Shown in pieces: positions 1-9,786 of a stretch of DNA of 64,000 bases. The stretch is taken from assembly GCA_949316235.1 (NCBI GenBank), contig OX438742.1, positions 33,362,853-33,426,852 on the forward strand. The letters run 5' to 3'. Position 1 is the first letter of the stretch, and every line of letters starts with the position of its first letter. Source of the DNA: Oegoconia quadripuncta (lineage: Eukaryota > Arthropoda > Insecta > Lepidoptera > Autostichidae). Both the position numbers and the translations under genes were made by a program. The notes beneath the pieces are model-generated. The model saw only the letters and a list, made by a program, of their open reading frames with translations, was not told where the DNA came from and made no database searches.

Positions 1-135
1 TATGCCCCGCCTACTGCCACTTAAATTTGGCAATTCTTCGGGCTATATCGGTCACCTTGGTTCTCCTGCGGATCTTCTCATGTCTGATTCGATATTCCGG
101 AAGCCACCGAGCTTAACGTTCTTCATACGACTCAT
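1..135 (-). pseudogene. RTE-type LINE ORF remnant (C-terminal part)
   Basis: Read on the minus strand this translates with one stop to a stretch containing RIRHEKIRRRTKVTDIARRI followed by KFKWQ-stop-AGH. That is the recognisable C-terminal region of lepidopteran RTE-like endonuclease/reverse-transcriptase proteins, whose usual pattern is R-I-R-N-E-x-I-R-x-x-T-x-V-x-D-x-x-x-x-x-x-K-W-x-W-A-G-H. It is cut by the window edge and interrupted by a stop, so it is a dead fragment. A related fragment lies at 31.85-32.12 kb. The identification rests on pattern memory, not on an alignment. Confidence 0.7.
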
Positions 136-571
136 TTATTAATCACTAGAGTTGCAACCGCGATTCCCACAGCCTGATAATATTTATTCAAAATTTTCAG
201 ATATAAACCATGTCATGTCATTTCTATATCAAATTTCATCCTAATCCATTCACACATTATAGTTAGGCTATACAAATTATCATATTTTATAATATCAGTG
301 GTATTGAGCAAAATACAAGTAGTTTTAGACAGGAAATAGATTTTAACCCTGCTCGAACTGACATTTTACAAAACGCTACGCTGACAGATGCACGGGATGA
401 AATGCCGCGCCGGATCGCGTTATCCCCCCCCCATTTACATCAGCTACGTTATTCACACGGCAAAGGTCGCAGTAAAAACAAAACACAGTCGCTGGCTCGG
501 TAACGCTATTGTAGGGTTAACTGTTGCGTACCTATGAACCGACTTTTAACACTAATGTTTCATTTGTTTCA
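136..571 (+). other. Upstream region of natalisin, with probable 5' intron end
   Basis: Mostly AT-rich DNA with a GC-richer patch at about 380-510 that includes a run of C at about 425. TTTGTTTCAG ending at 572 is a good 3' splice acceptor 11 bases before the first in-frame ATG, so a 5' untranslated exon probably lies further upstream. No TATA box or initiator could be placed with confidence. Confidence 0.4.
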
Positions 572-583
572 GATAATAACAAC

Positions 584-2149
584 ATGCGCAAGAAACTGTG
601 TTTAATTTTCTTCGTTATTCTTATTGTAACAACTGAATTTACATTTGGCAAAAAAGGCTCAAAAACAAAATTATCTGCAGCAAGCTATAAAAACCATTCG
701 AAAAACCAATCAAATGGCAGTCGTTCTAAACGGTCGCTTAAAATTGACCACGCGAAATCATCGTGGATTAAAGAAAAGAAATATTTGATGCCTAGCTCCA
801 ATTATGATATGAAATACGAACAATCAGAGGACAACGAAAACATTAAAAGCAATAAATTAGAAAGACAGCCGTTTTGGGGGACTAGAGGCAGACGAGATAT
901 TTCCCCGACCGAATATCTTATTGACAAAGAATTGCCTACAATTGCTTCTAACGACGATTATCAAATTGTAAATTGTAAACATTGCGAACCATCTGTACAT
1001 CAAACTGACGATTCTGTTTATGATTATCTAAAAGAGAGGAGGGATGATTTAATATCTCCGTTTTGGGGTAATAGAGGGCGCAGAAATTCAGAAGAATCCG
1101 GAGATGATAACATGATTACCTCTTCTGCGTTAAGCCTAAGAGACAAGAATGACGACAGTGACCCATTTTGGGGAAATAGAGGAAGGCGGGATAATGAATA
1201 TATTTTGCAAAAAGCAAGAGAACAAAATGAACCGTTTTGGGGAAACCGCGGGAGACGCGATGATGGTGAAGTTTTCTGGGGAAGTCGTGGCAGAAGGGAA
1301 GAATCAGAGCCATTTTGGGGAAACCGTGGAAGAAGACAAGAATCAGAACCGTTTTGGGGAAACCGTGGGAGAAGACAAGATTCTGATCCATTTTGGGGTA
1401 ACCGTGGAAGATTAGCCATAATAAAGGAAAATTTAAAGGAATCGATATTACTTGCTATAAGTAAAGTGGAAAATGAAATCGAAAATCTAACAAGACTTAG
1501 AAAAAGTAATGCTATACTAGTCAATTCCTATTGGAATAGCAAGGGAAGGAACAACCAGTTAAAATATTTATTCAATGGATCAAAATATAAATTACAAACA
1601 CCGAATAGGGCTGTCACTTACGGGATAAAAGTAAAACCATCTGTGTCAAGTACTGTGCTTCACGACAAGATTTACGCTGAACAGCCGCGATATGTTTTAG
1701 TAGATAGAAGCAGTCGATCTTCTGGTGAAGATGATCCATACTATATTTCAAGAGGTAAAAAGAAGTTTTACAATGTTGATTTGGTTAAAGCGGCTAGAGA
1801 TAGGCGTGGAGCAATTGAAGAATTAGTGAAGTCAGTACGTAACGACCCTTATTATATAGCCAGAGGTAAGAAAGATTCAGAAAATAAAAATTCTTCAGTA
1901 ATTCATGACGATTTAGGTAAAGCCAAGGATCTCATCTGCGCACTCATTGATTTATTAACGCTTAAGAGCGAGGACAAAAGAGAAGTTAGTGATAGTGACA
2001 GGGATAGAAGGACCATATTAAAGAAACTGGCGGCGCAACTGCAAATCGATCCATACTTTGTGAGTAGAGGCAAAAAAAATGAAGAAACCGGCATTGATGA
2101 AAATAATTTAGAAGAATTTATTAACGCTATATCTCTAAAATGTCGTTAA
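584..2149 (+). CDS. NTL: Natalisin-type neuropeptide precursor
   Basis: Secreted precursor of amidated FxxxR/YxxxR peptides (natalisin family, tachykinin-related; in insects linked to mating behaviour and fecundity through a tachykinin-type GPCR). The 521-residue frame starts at ATG 584. The open frame reaches back to 524, but only through non-ATG codons and across a likely splice acceptor at 572. Residues 1-22 are a signal peptide (basic MRKK, then a hydrophobic core ending TFG). FW cores sit at residues 96, 159, 194, 217, 230, 243, 256 and 269: seven end in GRR, and the eighth ends in GRL, so it lacks a dibasic site. A degenerate core SYWNSKGR lies at 315-322. A second block has DPYYISRGKK (384), DPYYIARGKK (421) and DPYFVSRGKK (489). 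Gly followed by RR or KK is the amidation/cleavage signature. Some inter-peptide spacers are acidic and poorly conserved. The whole coding region lies in one exon. The family call is strong; the exact mature N-termini are inferred. Confidence 0.93.
   Translation: MRKKLCLIFFVILIVTTEFTFGKKGSKTKLSAASYKNHSKNQSNGSRSKRSLKIDHAKSSWIKEKKYLMPSSNYDMKYEQSEDNENIKSNKLERQPFWGTRGRRDISPTEYLIDKELPTIASNDDYQIVNCKHCEPSVHQTDDSVYDYLKERRDDLISPFWGNRGRRNSEESGDDNMITSSALSLRDKNDDSDPFWGNRGRRDNEYILQKAREQNEPFWGNRGRRDDGEVFWGSRGRREESEPFWGNRGRRQESEPFWGNRGRRQDSDPFWGNRGRLAIIKENLKESILLAISKVENEIENLTRLRKSNAILVNSYWNSKGRNNQLKYLFNGSKYKLQTPNRAVTYGIKVKPSVSSTVLHDKIYAEQPRYVLVDRSSRSSGEDDPYYISRGKKKFYNVDLVKAARDRRGAIEELVKSVRNDPYYIARGKKDSENKNSSVIHDDLGKAKDLICALIDLLTLKSEDKREVSDSDRDRRTILKKLAAQLQIDPYFVSRGKKNEETGIDENNLEEFINAISLKCR
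869..1411 (+). repeat. Natalisin peptide block 1 (eight FWGxR cores)
   Basis: Eight codon-level repeats of (P/V)FWG(N/T/S)RGR. The last four (from 1271) are tightly packed with 13-residue spacing, separated only by acidic linkers such as EESE, QESE and QDSD. Their nucleotide similarity suggests recent in-frame tandem duplication. The final copy is followed by Leu instead of Arg, so its C-terminal processing is doubtful. Confidence 0.9.
1733..2077 (+). repeat. Natalisin peptide block 2 (three DPY-type cores)
   Basis: Three copies of DPY(Y/F)(I/V)(S/A)RGKK separated by 27 and 58 residues of less conserved spacer. They use KK instead of the RR of block 1 and Tyr instead of Phe at the first aromatic position, so they are a distinct peptide subtype in the same precursor. 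Confidence 0.88.
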
Positions 2150-2228
2150 TTATTCAGTCAGTGTATTAATAATGTTTAGACAAATAAGATAAATGGATCA
2201 AGCTGGGTCTACCTGTAATCCATTGCTT

Positions 2229-2234
2229 ATTAAA
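2229..2234 (+). terminator. Candidate poly(A) signal for natalisin
   Basis: ATTAAA, a common variant signal, 80 bases after the stop codon. No canonical AATAAA occurs closer to the stop. It is a candidate only. Confidence 0.35.
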
Positions 2235-4680
2235 TACACATGGTATCATCGCATTGAGTGTTTTGAATATGTAACTCTAGAGACCTTTACAAAAGTTATG
2301 TATTCTAAATATAGCTGACTAAAAATTTATTCAGTGAGTTGACGCAAATTATGTGATTGTTATGCCTGTCAATGCGTACAATTAGATATCCTTTACATCA
2401 TGTATGGTAATCATCATCAAGCGGTAACTGTTGTGGTCAGGTCCCGATGTTACCAATTCAGGCCGCTGGATGAATAACTACTATCAAAACATGAGGAAAT
2501 TCCTATATATTTCATCGTCGCTATCCTTAAATTATAATATACACGTTATTATTAGACAGGTTGGCTCGAAAAGATTTTCTCTTTAATCCTCACTTTTTGA
2601 ACCAACCTAATTATATTCACAAAAATAAGCATTTGGATCATATCTAATTGCTTATTTTTATTTAACATGTAGAGATACTACTACACATAACTACAAAAAA
2701 ATCATGCATTGTAACCTAACCTTATAACCTAACCTAAGCAGAATTATAAAATGCACACCATTTAGTGAGTTTTTAATTTTTCTGTAATATTATAATTTAT
2801 CAACAGCCTTACATTCCCACTGCTGGGACACAGTTCAGGGTATATCAGTGTTGAATAACGAGCCCAGTACTGGATTTGAGTCAGACAAGGCCATGTCACT
2901 GTCAGTTTTGTAGGCCACCGAATTAATTTAACGACAGCCTCCGTTGAAAACAACTGGGAAACACAGAAGCACGGAATCACTCGCATGAAAATCAGCTGCA
3001 GGTCACCTATCCAAGAATTAAAGTTACTTAATTTCGCTAATCGGAACGATGAGCGAATGCAACCACCCAACGAGTGCTTCAATGTAATAACATCGGGATA
3101 CTAACTTCAAAAGTTTTATTAATTTATTGAAAACGCCTAGTTACTTGAAATATCCCAAGAACTATAAATATGTTATCTACTAAAATACAAAAACCACTGT
3201 CCAAAAACTAAACAGAGAAAAACAAGGCCTAGAATCTAGCATCCTAAAGTAGGTATGTAGACTTAAACGTTAAAAGGTATCTTAGTCATGGAGAAATGGG
3301 ACATACCTACTTATTTTGGTCGATGATTTCGAGCCCGTTGCGATAATTCTATGGCTACACATATCAGAAGGCAAGATTCTAGAGCTGCTTTTTCTCTTTT
3401 CTGTTATTTAAACAGTCTCGTTTTTTTATTTATTTAGTTTTTTTTTTATTTCAAACTTTTTAAGGAGTTACTTTCATTTAATAATAAAAGCATTTGTAAA
3501 CAATAGCAATGTAGGTAAATCGGATACTTGGCCTATATCCAGCAGTGGACTACCATGTCTACCGGTCCACAATCTGCTTCGCTGGACATTATATGATGGT
3601 TATAACTTTATTTAAATATACTTGTACTAGTCGCATTTAGTCTAATTGAATTGAAATACCACCCACATTGAAATATTGGATTTGGAATCCAAAAGATTTT
3701 CTCGTACTAGCAATAAATACGTTAAAGAACAAAATAATGGGTAGGTAAGTCCCAACAAAAACATTACAATTCAAGAGATGCACTGTATAGAAAGTAAGTA
3801 CGTCGATATAGGAAGTACAGAAGTGGTCACAGGTCCCAAAATCAAATTATGTTTTTAAAGATTCAATTAGCACTTCTTACTTCTCTTACAACAATAACGA
3901 GAATTTATATCAACAAAATATAGTTGTTCCAAAGTTTTGGGCACTTATTGTGTTTCATCGAACTCCAAAGTTCCCACCCCCTGCGGTTATCCCTACCTAA
4001 ATTTAGCCTTGAGTTTTAAAAATTCTACTGAAACGTTTAGTGCTAGGTGCAAACTCAAAAAATAACTAAACGATGTAAACATACATTTCTCTATATTTTG
4101 TCGCGATTTATGTCAAATCGGTATTTCCTCACATAACTAAGTTCATACCGGATATTTCAAAAACACGATTCTTCGAAATTTTCTCGATAGAAAAGAGATC
4201 CAATATTGCGCCTCAATGTACAAATAAACCCCCGACATTACGTAAATACTTTATGTTGAATCAAGAAAATAAAAATAAGTAGGTAACATCCAACTAAACC
4301 AAATGGAATGTGATGGAGTAGGTACTATCGATTCTTTAAGATCACAAATAAGTTTTAGCAGTTTTATTATATTTTGTTGCCTCCGTAGCGTAGTACATAA
4401 TAATCATAATATAATCCGAAACTGTTATTCTCGCATAATTTTTATTGTCCTATGACTGGTGTTTTTAAAAATTTGAGGCGCTTTGCAGCGTATGTACTGT
4501 GACACTAGGATCCCAGCGTGACATCCTTACCTTAGGTTTGAAGATACTTTATTCTCATAAAAGACAAGTGTCACTTACATGAGAAGAAGATATAGTATTT
4601 TATGATAGTCATTCGTACCGCACATTTCACCCAAGTTATTGTAAGAAATAAAGGCAACACAAGACTTCATAACAGTTCAC
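2235..4680. other. Intergenic, repeat relics only
   Basis: No host exon was seen. A short CCTAA-rich patch lies at 2711-2738. At 2762-3090 the minus strand reads through as a 106-aa frame, but it contains the 'cccactgctggga' word of a widespread lepidopteran repeat and is taken as repeat debris. At 3531-3600 (+) is a copy of the 'ggcctatatccagcagtgga' repeat. The rest is AT-rich and featureless to me. Confidence 0.5.
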
Positions 4681-4742
4681 TTATCATTCTCAGTTAAAAT
4701 GACTTATTTTTATTTTTAATTGATGAAGGTAATTTATTATAT

Positions 4743-7400
4743 CTAAAGTTGCCGTTGTAACGCAATGTACCTAGCTCGTCTTGTGCTGCGTTTAGACGAA
4801 TTTTTTGCTTGAACGAATGAGATTGTTGTGTGAATGTTTCCATTTAATATTTTTCGGATAAGGTAGTAAGAATATAGCTGATTTATGTTCATTAAATTAG
4901 TTTCTTTATATACTTTGGCAGTCGATGTTAAGTAGGGATAATGAAATAACATTTTAATTAGCTTATTTTGAATAATTTGTAGTTCAGATAGTTTGGTTTT
5001 GCATGCATTGCCCCATATTTCAACTAGATACATAAGGTGTGATTTTACAAGAGAAATATAAATAATCATGCATACCTTTTTGGGTATAGAACGTGTTATG
5101 CCGCGTAAGGAGCCCATAAGTGAAGATAACTTTTTTAATGTGGTCGATATGTACATTCCATGTCCATCTACTATCCACGTCTAGTCCTAGATATTTTTCA
5201 GAGCCCTGATCTTGGATTGGTATGTTGTTAAGGGTGAGCGGTGTATGTGTAGGTATTGGTTTGTTTTTAGCTTTAGAGATAATACAAGATGTTTTCAAGA
5301 CATTTATAGTTAAAAGGTTTGACTGTAGCCAGTCACATAGAGTGTTTAGGTCTTCCTAAACCATTTCAACAATATTGTGTATTGAGGACCCACAGTAGAA
5401 TAGACATGTATCGTCCGCATATAAAGTTGTGTGGCCATGTAATCCCTAGTCATTGATATCATTGATTGACATAGATGAGGAACAGTAATGGGTCCAAAAT
5501 TTAACCCTGAGGGACTCCGACAGTTATGAAGCGCGTGTCACTTTGGTGCTCATTAATTTTTACTACTTGCTGCCTATTCTTGAGGTACGATCCAAATATG
5601 TTCCATGCACTACTAGTAATGCCAATCATTTTAAGCTTTTTTATTAAAAGATTATGGATGACTGTATCAAATGCCTTTTTAAGATCAATAAATATACCCA
5701 ATAAAATTTTTCTGTTATCAATGTTCTGTCTAATCTTGTAATCAAGGCTACTGTTGCCGCCAGATTTCTTTTGGGTCTAAAGCCAAATTGCCGTGCCGAG
5801 ATTAACTTGAAATAGGATTCCAAGCGTTTATGTAGTATCTTTTCCAAGATTTTCGATAGTATTCGGAGTACTGAAATCGACCAATAGTTTCCGGGGTCAG
5901 TCTTAGTGCCAGACTTATAAATTGGGCGTCCATCCGATGGTAGGTCATTAATGCATTTTGTGAGGCTAGGTGCTACCAGCGTTTTTACACATTTGATGGC
6001 TTTAGTACTAATACCATCAAGGCCGGTTCTTGAATTGGAGTCTAAGCTATTAATTATTTTAGAATTTCATTATTGGTAGATGGCTGTAAGTCTGAAAGTT
6101 TTGAAATGTTATTTGAGTTTACGAGTGGTAGAGTATTGGTGTGAATATTATGAAAATGTAGGGGTATTTCTTTGGCTAATAGTGATCCGATGGTAGAAAA
6201 ATATATATTAAATGTATTGCAGATCACAATAGGGTCCGTCAATGTTATAGTTTTGTATACAAGCTTTGGGGGAACATAACCGAATTTAAATTTGTTTCTG
6301 GAGATGAAGTTGATGAGATTCCACATTTTCTTTGGTTTTCTGATGCAACTATTGAATTGGCCCCATGACCAATAATAGGAGTATTTTGTCGTATTGATTA
6401 GGTTGCATTTCTCTCTCCTTTAAATTTTTTGTTCAGAGTCAGGTTTCGTGGATCTATCCTATTTATGACGTTGACAACGTATAGACGTTGAACGTTGACG
6501 TGGAAATTAAAAATCCTGAGTTAGTTGTCAGTTTCTTGAGTGTGTGTTCGAGTTCTTCAAAATTCAGACTGTTGTGGATCCGAGAATTCTCAGTTAGCTA
6601 GTACAGCTTATCAAAATTAACGGCTTTATAAGTACTACGTTGTTTCGGTGGCGACTTGTACTTTCTGAGCGTTAGATGCATTTGCCTGTGGTCTAAAAAT
6701 GAGGAATCTATTAAAGCAAGATTATAGTTGTCATTTCGCAAAGTAGTGCTAATGTGGTCTAGGATTGACTTTTTTGTAATAGTTCCTATTGTGTAGTGCT
6801 CTTTGTCAATTTTGTTCAATAGTGTATATCCAGACGCATTTAATACATTCCTATAGGTCTGCTTTCGTTTGTTTTTCTCTAGGAGATTTATATTGAAATC
6901 TCCAAAAACCAGTGCCCTGTAGTGCTGATGAAGATATATATCAAATATTTTTGTAAATTTCTCAAAGTTAGCTTCATCACCACCAGGGTAGGAGATAACT
7001 CCAATGTCAAGGGAATATTTTTGTAATTTTATCCACAGATAATTGTTGTATATAGATTCCGATAGTTAATGTTTTAAGTCGTTGTGAACAAAGACCGATA
7101 CATCACTCCCCTTTCTGTCTGTTCGGAAGTTGTAGTCGTATGTATAGTATGTATAGTTTAAGTGAAAGCCTTGAGCCTGCTCCTCCGTCTTTATCCATGT
7201 TTCAGTTAATAATACATGAGTTACAGTAGAGATTGAACTAAGTATACATTTAAGCTCATCAAGTTTGTTTCAGATACTTCGTGCATTCAAGTATAGAAAA
7301 TTTAGTCGAGATTTAGTAGTATGTAGGTCAGCGTAATTCTCTATGATCTGGAACGTTGTATCATCGGTGGTAGGTTTAGGTATTGAGTCTAGTTTTTTTT
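4743..7400 (-). pseudogene. LINE ORF2 (endonuclease + reverse transcriptase), broken
   Basis: Scattered open pieces in several frames. The endonuclease shows YLNARSI (near 7.3 kb), LTETWIKTEE, GDFNINLLE (near 6.9 kb) and SFLDHRQMHL (near 6.67 kb). The RT shows RQFGFRPKRN (5.8 kb), IDLKKAFDTV and VGVPQG (5.5-5.7 kb), the catalytic YADDT (about 5.42 kb) and a KYLGLDVD thumb-like motif (5.2 kb). At least five frame changes or stops separate them, so no functional protein can be made. Confidence 0.82.
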
Positions 7401-7429
7401 GCGTAGTTCCTACAATCTTTGGTACATCC

Positions 7430-8338
7430 TTAACATATAACATATATCAAATTTCTGCCTCGGCGGCAGTCTAATTCATCCTTCAAGTTTCGAAGTAGTT
7501 TTTGTTGAATTGGTGTTCCGTCTGAATAGAAGTTGAAACCATTAAGCAAGTGCGCCTTATTGCGTAATAATTGTTTAACGTGCTCTTCACTACCAAAACA
7601 GATCCTACGGGTTTTAGTAGGACTGTACTTTCCAATTCGGAATATGTTATTTGACTGTGGTATATCCTTAAAATGTTCAGTGATGATTTTAAGCACGTCA
7701 GCTTTATCTCTTGCTAGCCGTTCTTTTGGTTAGCATGTTGTGTGGTCAGGGATTCCAGCAAGTATAATATTTTTCTGTCTAATGTTACGTTCATGGAGTT
7801 CTTGCAGTAATTGTTCATTAGAGTGTAATTGAGACTCAGTTTGCGGTAGATTAGTTGTTGCAGTAGCTTTGAATCCATCATGGTCAATTTCCAATAGCTT
7901 CATCTTCTTTTCGCCGAGTGTGACTTTTGTTTCAAGTTGAGATATGTTAGCTTTTATTTGTGATTGTTCAGACGCCAAACTAGATAGATATGACTGAATA
8001 TCTGTAACTTGCACTTTAATATCGTTCATATTGATACTTAAGTTATTTGTGGCTTGATTATGTGACGATTTCATGTTGGTGATTTCATTTTTAAGTTCAG
8101 TGATACTATTTTTCATTTCCTTCATAGTGTGATCATTTGTTGCTATGAAATTTTTAAGTAAGGTGGAAATATTTGACATTTCTGCACGTACGTTTTGCAT
8201 CTCAGTCGTGCAGTGACAATCTTGATCATCAGGCTGTTTTCTCTTTCTGAGAGTAATATGAGAACCAGTCACCTCCTTTGCAAGTTTGGATAAGTCGGGT
8301 TGAGACCCAGTACCAGTAGGCGAGCGGATTAGACTCAT
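7430..8338 (-). pseudogene. LINE ORF1 (coiled-coil, nucleic-acid-binding protein)
   Basis: Frame starting at ATG 8338 (MSLIRSPTGTGSQPDLSKL), with one in-frame TAA at 7732-7730 and then the same frame open to 7430. The middle part is rich in heptad-like Leu/Ile/Asn spacing and looks like the coiled-coil trimerisation region of ORF1 proteins. After it come NIILAGIPD and, past the stop, NIFRIGKYSPTKTRRICF, typical of the RRM-like C-terminal region of CR1/Jockey-type ORF1. It would package element RNA. A single stop separates it from an intact frame. Confidence 0.75.
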
Positions 8339-8638
8339 TTTCAAGCAAGTTGCAAGTTCAGTCTAAACGTTCCAATTTACGGTAAAGGTCTAGATTCTTG
8401 CATTTGTTAGTGTGCGGGTAATTGCACTACGTTTTGCCGTATCGTGAGTTAAAGTAAGATAAAATATTAGTGTTCTTACATAGAAACGTGTGGCGCCATC
8501 ACACGGCGTTCGATCGACGATCTTCAATCGTGCTCTGGTAGAATGTCGAAGCACATAGATTCAAGCACTAAACTACATTTAGTGGATAATGAGCTTTAAT
8601 TTGATCTTGGCAATACTCAATTTAGGTAACAACGAATT

Positions 8639-9042
8639 TATCAGATAGTTCATCTTGTACATATTGTTTAGGTAATTTTTGTAATCTAGATCATTTGTTT
8701 TTTGTATGTCCTAAATTTTCCCTTCAGAGATTATTATTCATATGTAAGTGCCAGGAGGCGCTAGGAATTGGGAACATACCATGCTCTTTGCAAGAGCTGC
8801 TCAAACACCCTGAGTTGTATAATATAATTTATAATTTTGTTACCAGTACTTTTAGTAAACTGTATATATAGTAGGCAATTTAGGCATAGTTTTCTTTTTT
8901 TCTCTCTCATTTGTTTTCTGGAAAGAATTTTGTTTTGTTTTTTTTAGATAAGTTGGTTTTAGTTTCATAAGTTCCATTTAATGCGATGGTTTCGGCTAAT
9001 GGCTCTGTTGCCAAAGCCGCTAAATAATAAAAAAAAAAAAAA
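8639..9042 (+). mobile_element. 5'-truncated retro-insert with poly-A and target duplication
   Basis: About 404 bp of non-coding, 3'-UTR-like sequence ending in a 17-base A run. It is flanked by a perfect 12-bp direct repeat TAACAACGAATT (8627-8638 and 9043-9054). This is the signature of target-primed reverse transcription. The source is probably the 3' end of a LINE, in opposite orientation to the neighbouring LINE; the family was not identified. Confidence 0.82.
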
Positions 9043-9544
9043 TAACAACGAATTAAAAAGGTGACCAACCCATTTGCTCTAAAGGGCCGCGAACGACGGA
9101 AAAAAAACCTTACTTAACCAAGGCAATCTGCTTTTTGAAATTATCAAAATTTCTGAAGTCGTGTATACGGATTGTAGTGTTTTTTTTATGCATAACGGGT
9201 TGGTACTTGACCTCAATCACAATCGCCATTGAAATGTGCTAGATATCTTTCATGTCTACACGTTCCCTAGTCGCAATTACGTAATTCTTTTTAACAAATT
9301 AAAAAAATCCCTACATCGTGTAATGGCTTCATACTTCGGCAGCAACGTAGACACAGGTCTACGTTCCTACCTACAAAACGTACTACGTACGTCACGTACG
9401 TTGGGTTTGTAGACATTTTTGTAGGTGATGACAGGTTTGCCATTTACAGTATTCTTCTAGCTTTGGAATGTTTCAAAAACCGGAGGAGCGCGCGAGCGGA
9501 GACGCTGAGTTTGGGAACTTTAGAAGATATACCTACCAATAAAC

Positions 9545-9700
9545 TAAGGCCCGTTTTTCAGAATGTTGCTCAAGCGTAGATCTGCGCTTGAACATAATTA
9601 TAAAGAGATGCCGCTATACAGGTTACATAAAGCTGTTCCTTTTTAACTGTCCTCAAGCGAAGATCTCTGCTTGAGTAATATTCTGTAATACCGACCTTAG
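9545..9700. mobile_element. Small fold-back MITE
   Basis: 156-bp element whose ends are inverted copies: TAAGGCCCGTTTTTCAGAAT at the left against ATTCTGTAATACCGACCTTA at the right. Both contain 'TCAAGCG(T/A)AGATCT'. There is no coding capacity. Its terminal TAAGGCCCG resembles the end of the larger MITE at 18.38 kb. Confidence 0.75.
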
Positions 9701-9724
9701 AGTCCTAACGAATACGTATTCGTT

Positions 9725-9786
9725 CTGAAAAACATCTTCTTTTGAGTTGGTACACTTGTACCAACACAAAAGAAGATGTTTTTCAG
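9725..9786. repeat. 62-bp near-perfect palindrome
   Basis: Inverted repeat with about 30-base arms beginning CTGAAAAACATCTTCTTTTG and ending in its reverse complement. There is one mismatch and only a two-base spacer (CT). It can form a cruciform in DNA or a tight hairpin in RNA. It lies 25 bp from the MITE at 9545-9700, but its arms are unrelated to that element's ends. Confidence 0.9.

Larger units (their letters stand above)
4743..8626 (-). mobile_element. Decayed non-LTR retrotransposon (Jockey/CR1-like)
   Basis: An almost full-length LINE in minus orientation: 5' flank and ORF1 at 7.43-8.34 kb, then endonuclease and reverse transcriptase down to 4.74 kb. ORF2 is broken by many stops and frame changes. 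The two-ORF layout, the apurinic-type endonuclease and the YADD-containing RT without a visible RNase H fit the Jockey/CR1 group. The 3' end lacks an obvious poly-A, so the lower boundary is only the end of recognisable coding sequence. The upper boundary is set by the next insertion at 8639 and is approximate. Confidence 0.85.

Noticed and set aside
524..583. Longer natalisin N-terminus starting at 524
   Set aside because: The frame before 584 has no ATG (it opens with TTG), a splice acceptor ends at 572, and the signal peptide begins cleanly at the ATG at 584.
1024..1524. 166-codon minus-strand open frame opposite the natalisin repeats
   Set aside because: It is the antisense shadow of the repeated PFWGNRGRR codons; its repeats mirror the neuropeptide cores and it has no independent evidence.
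2711..2738. Interstitial telomere tract (CCTAA)
   Set aside because: Only a few imperfect CCTAA units; AACCTAACCT words are common in lepidopteran DNA and too short here to call telomeric.
2762..3082. 106-aa minus-strand frame
   Set aside because: Contains words of a dispersed lepidopteran repeat and no recognisable protein domain.
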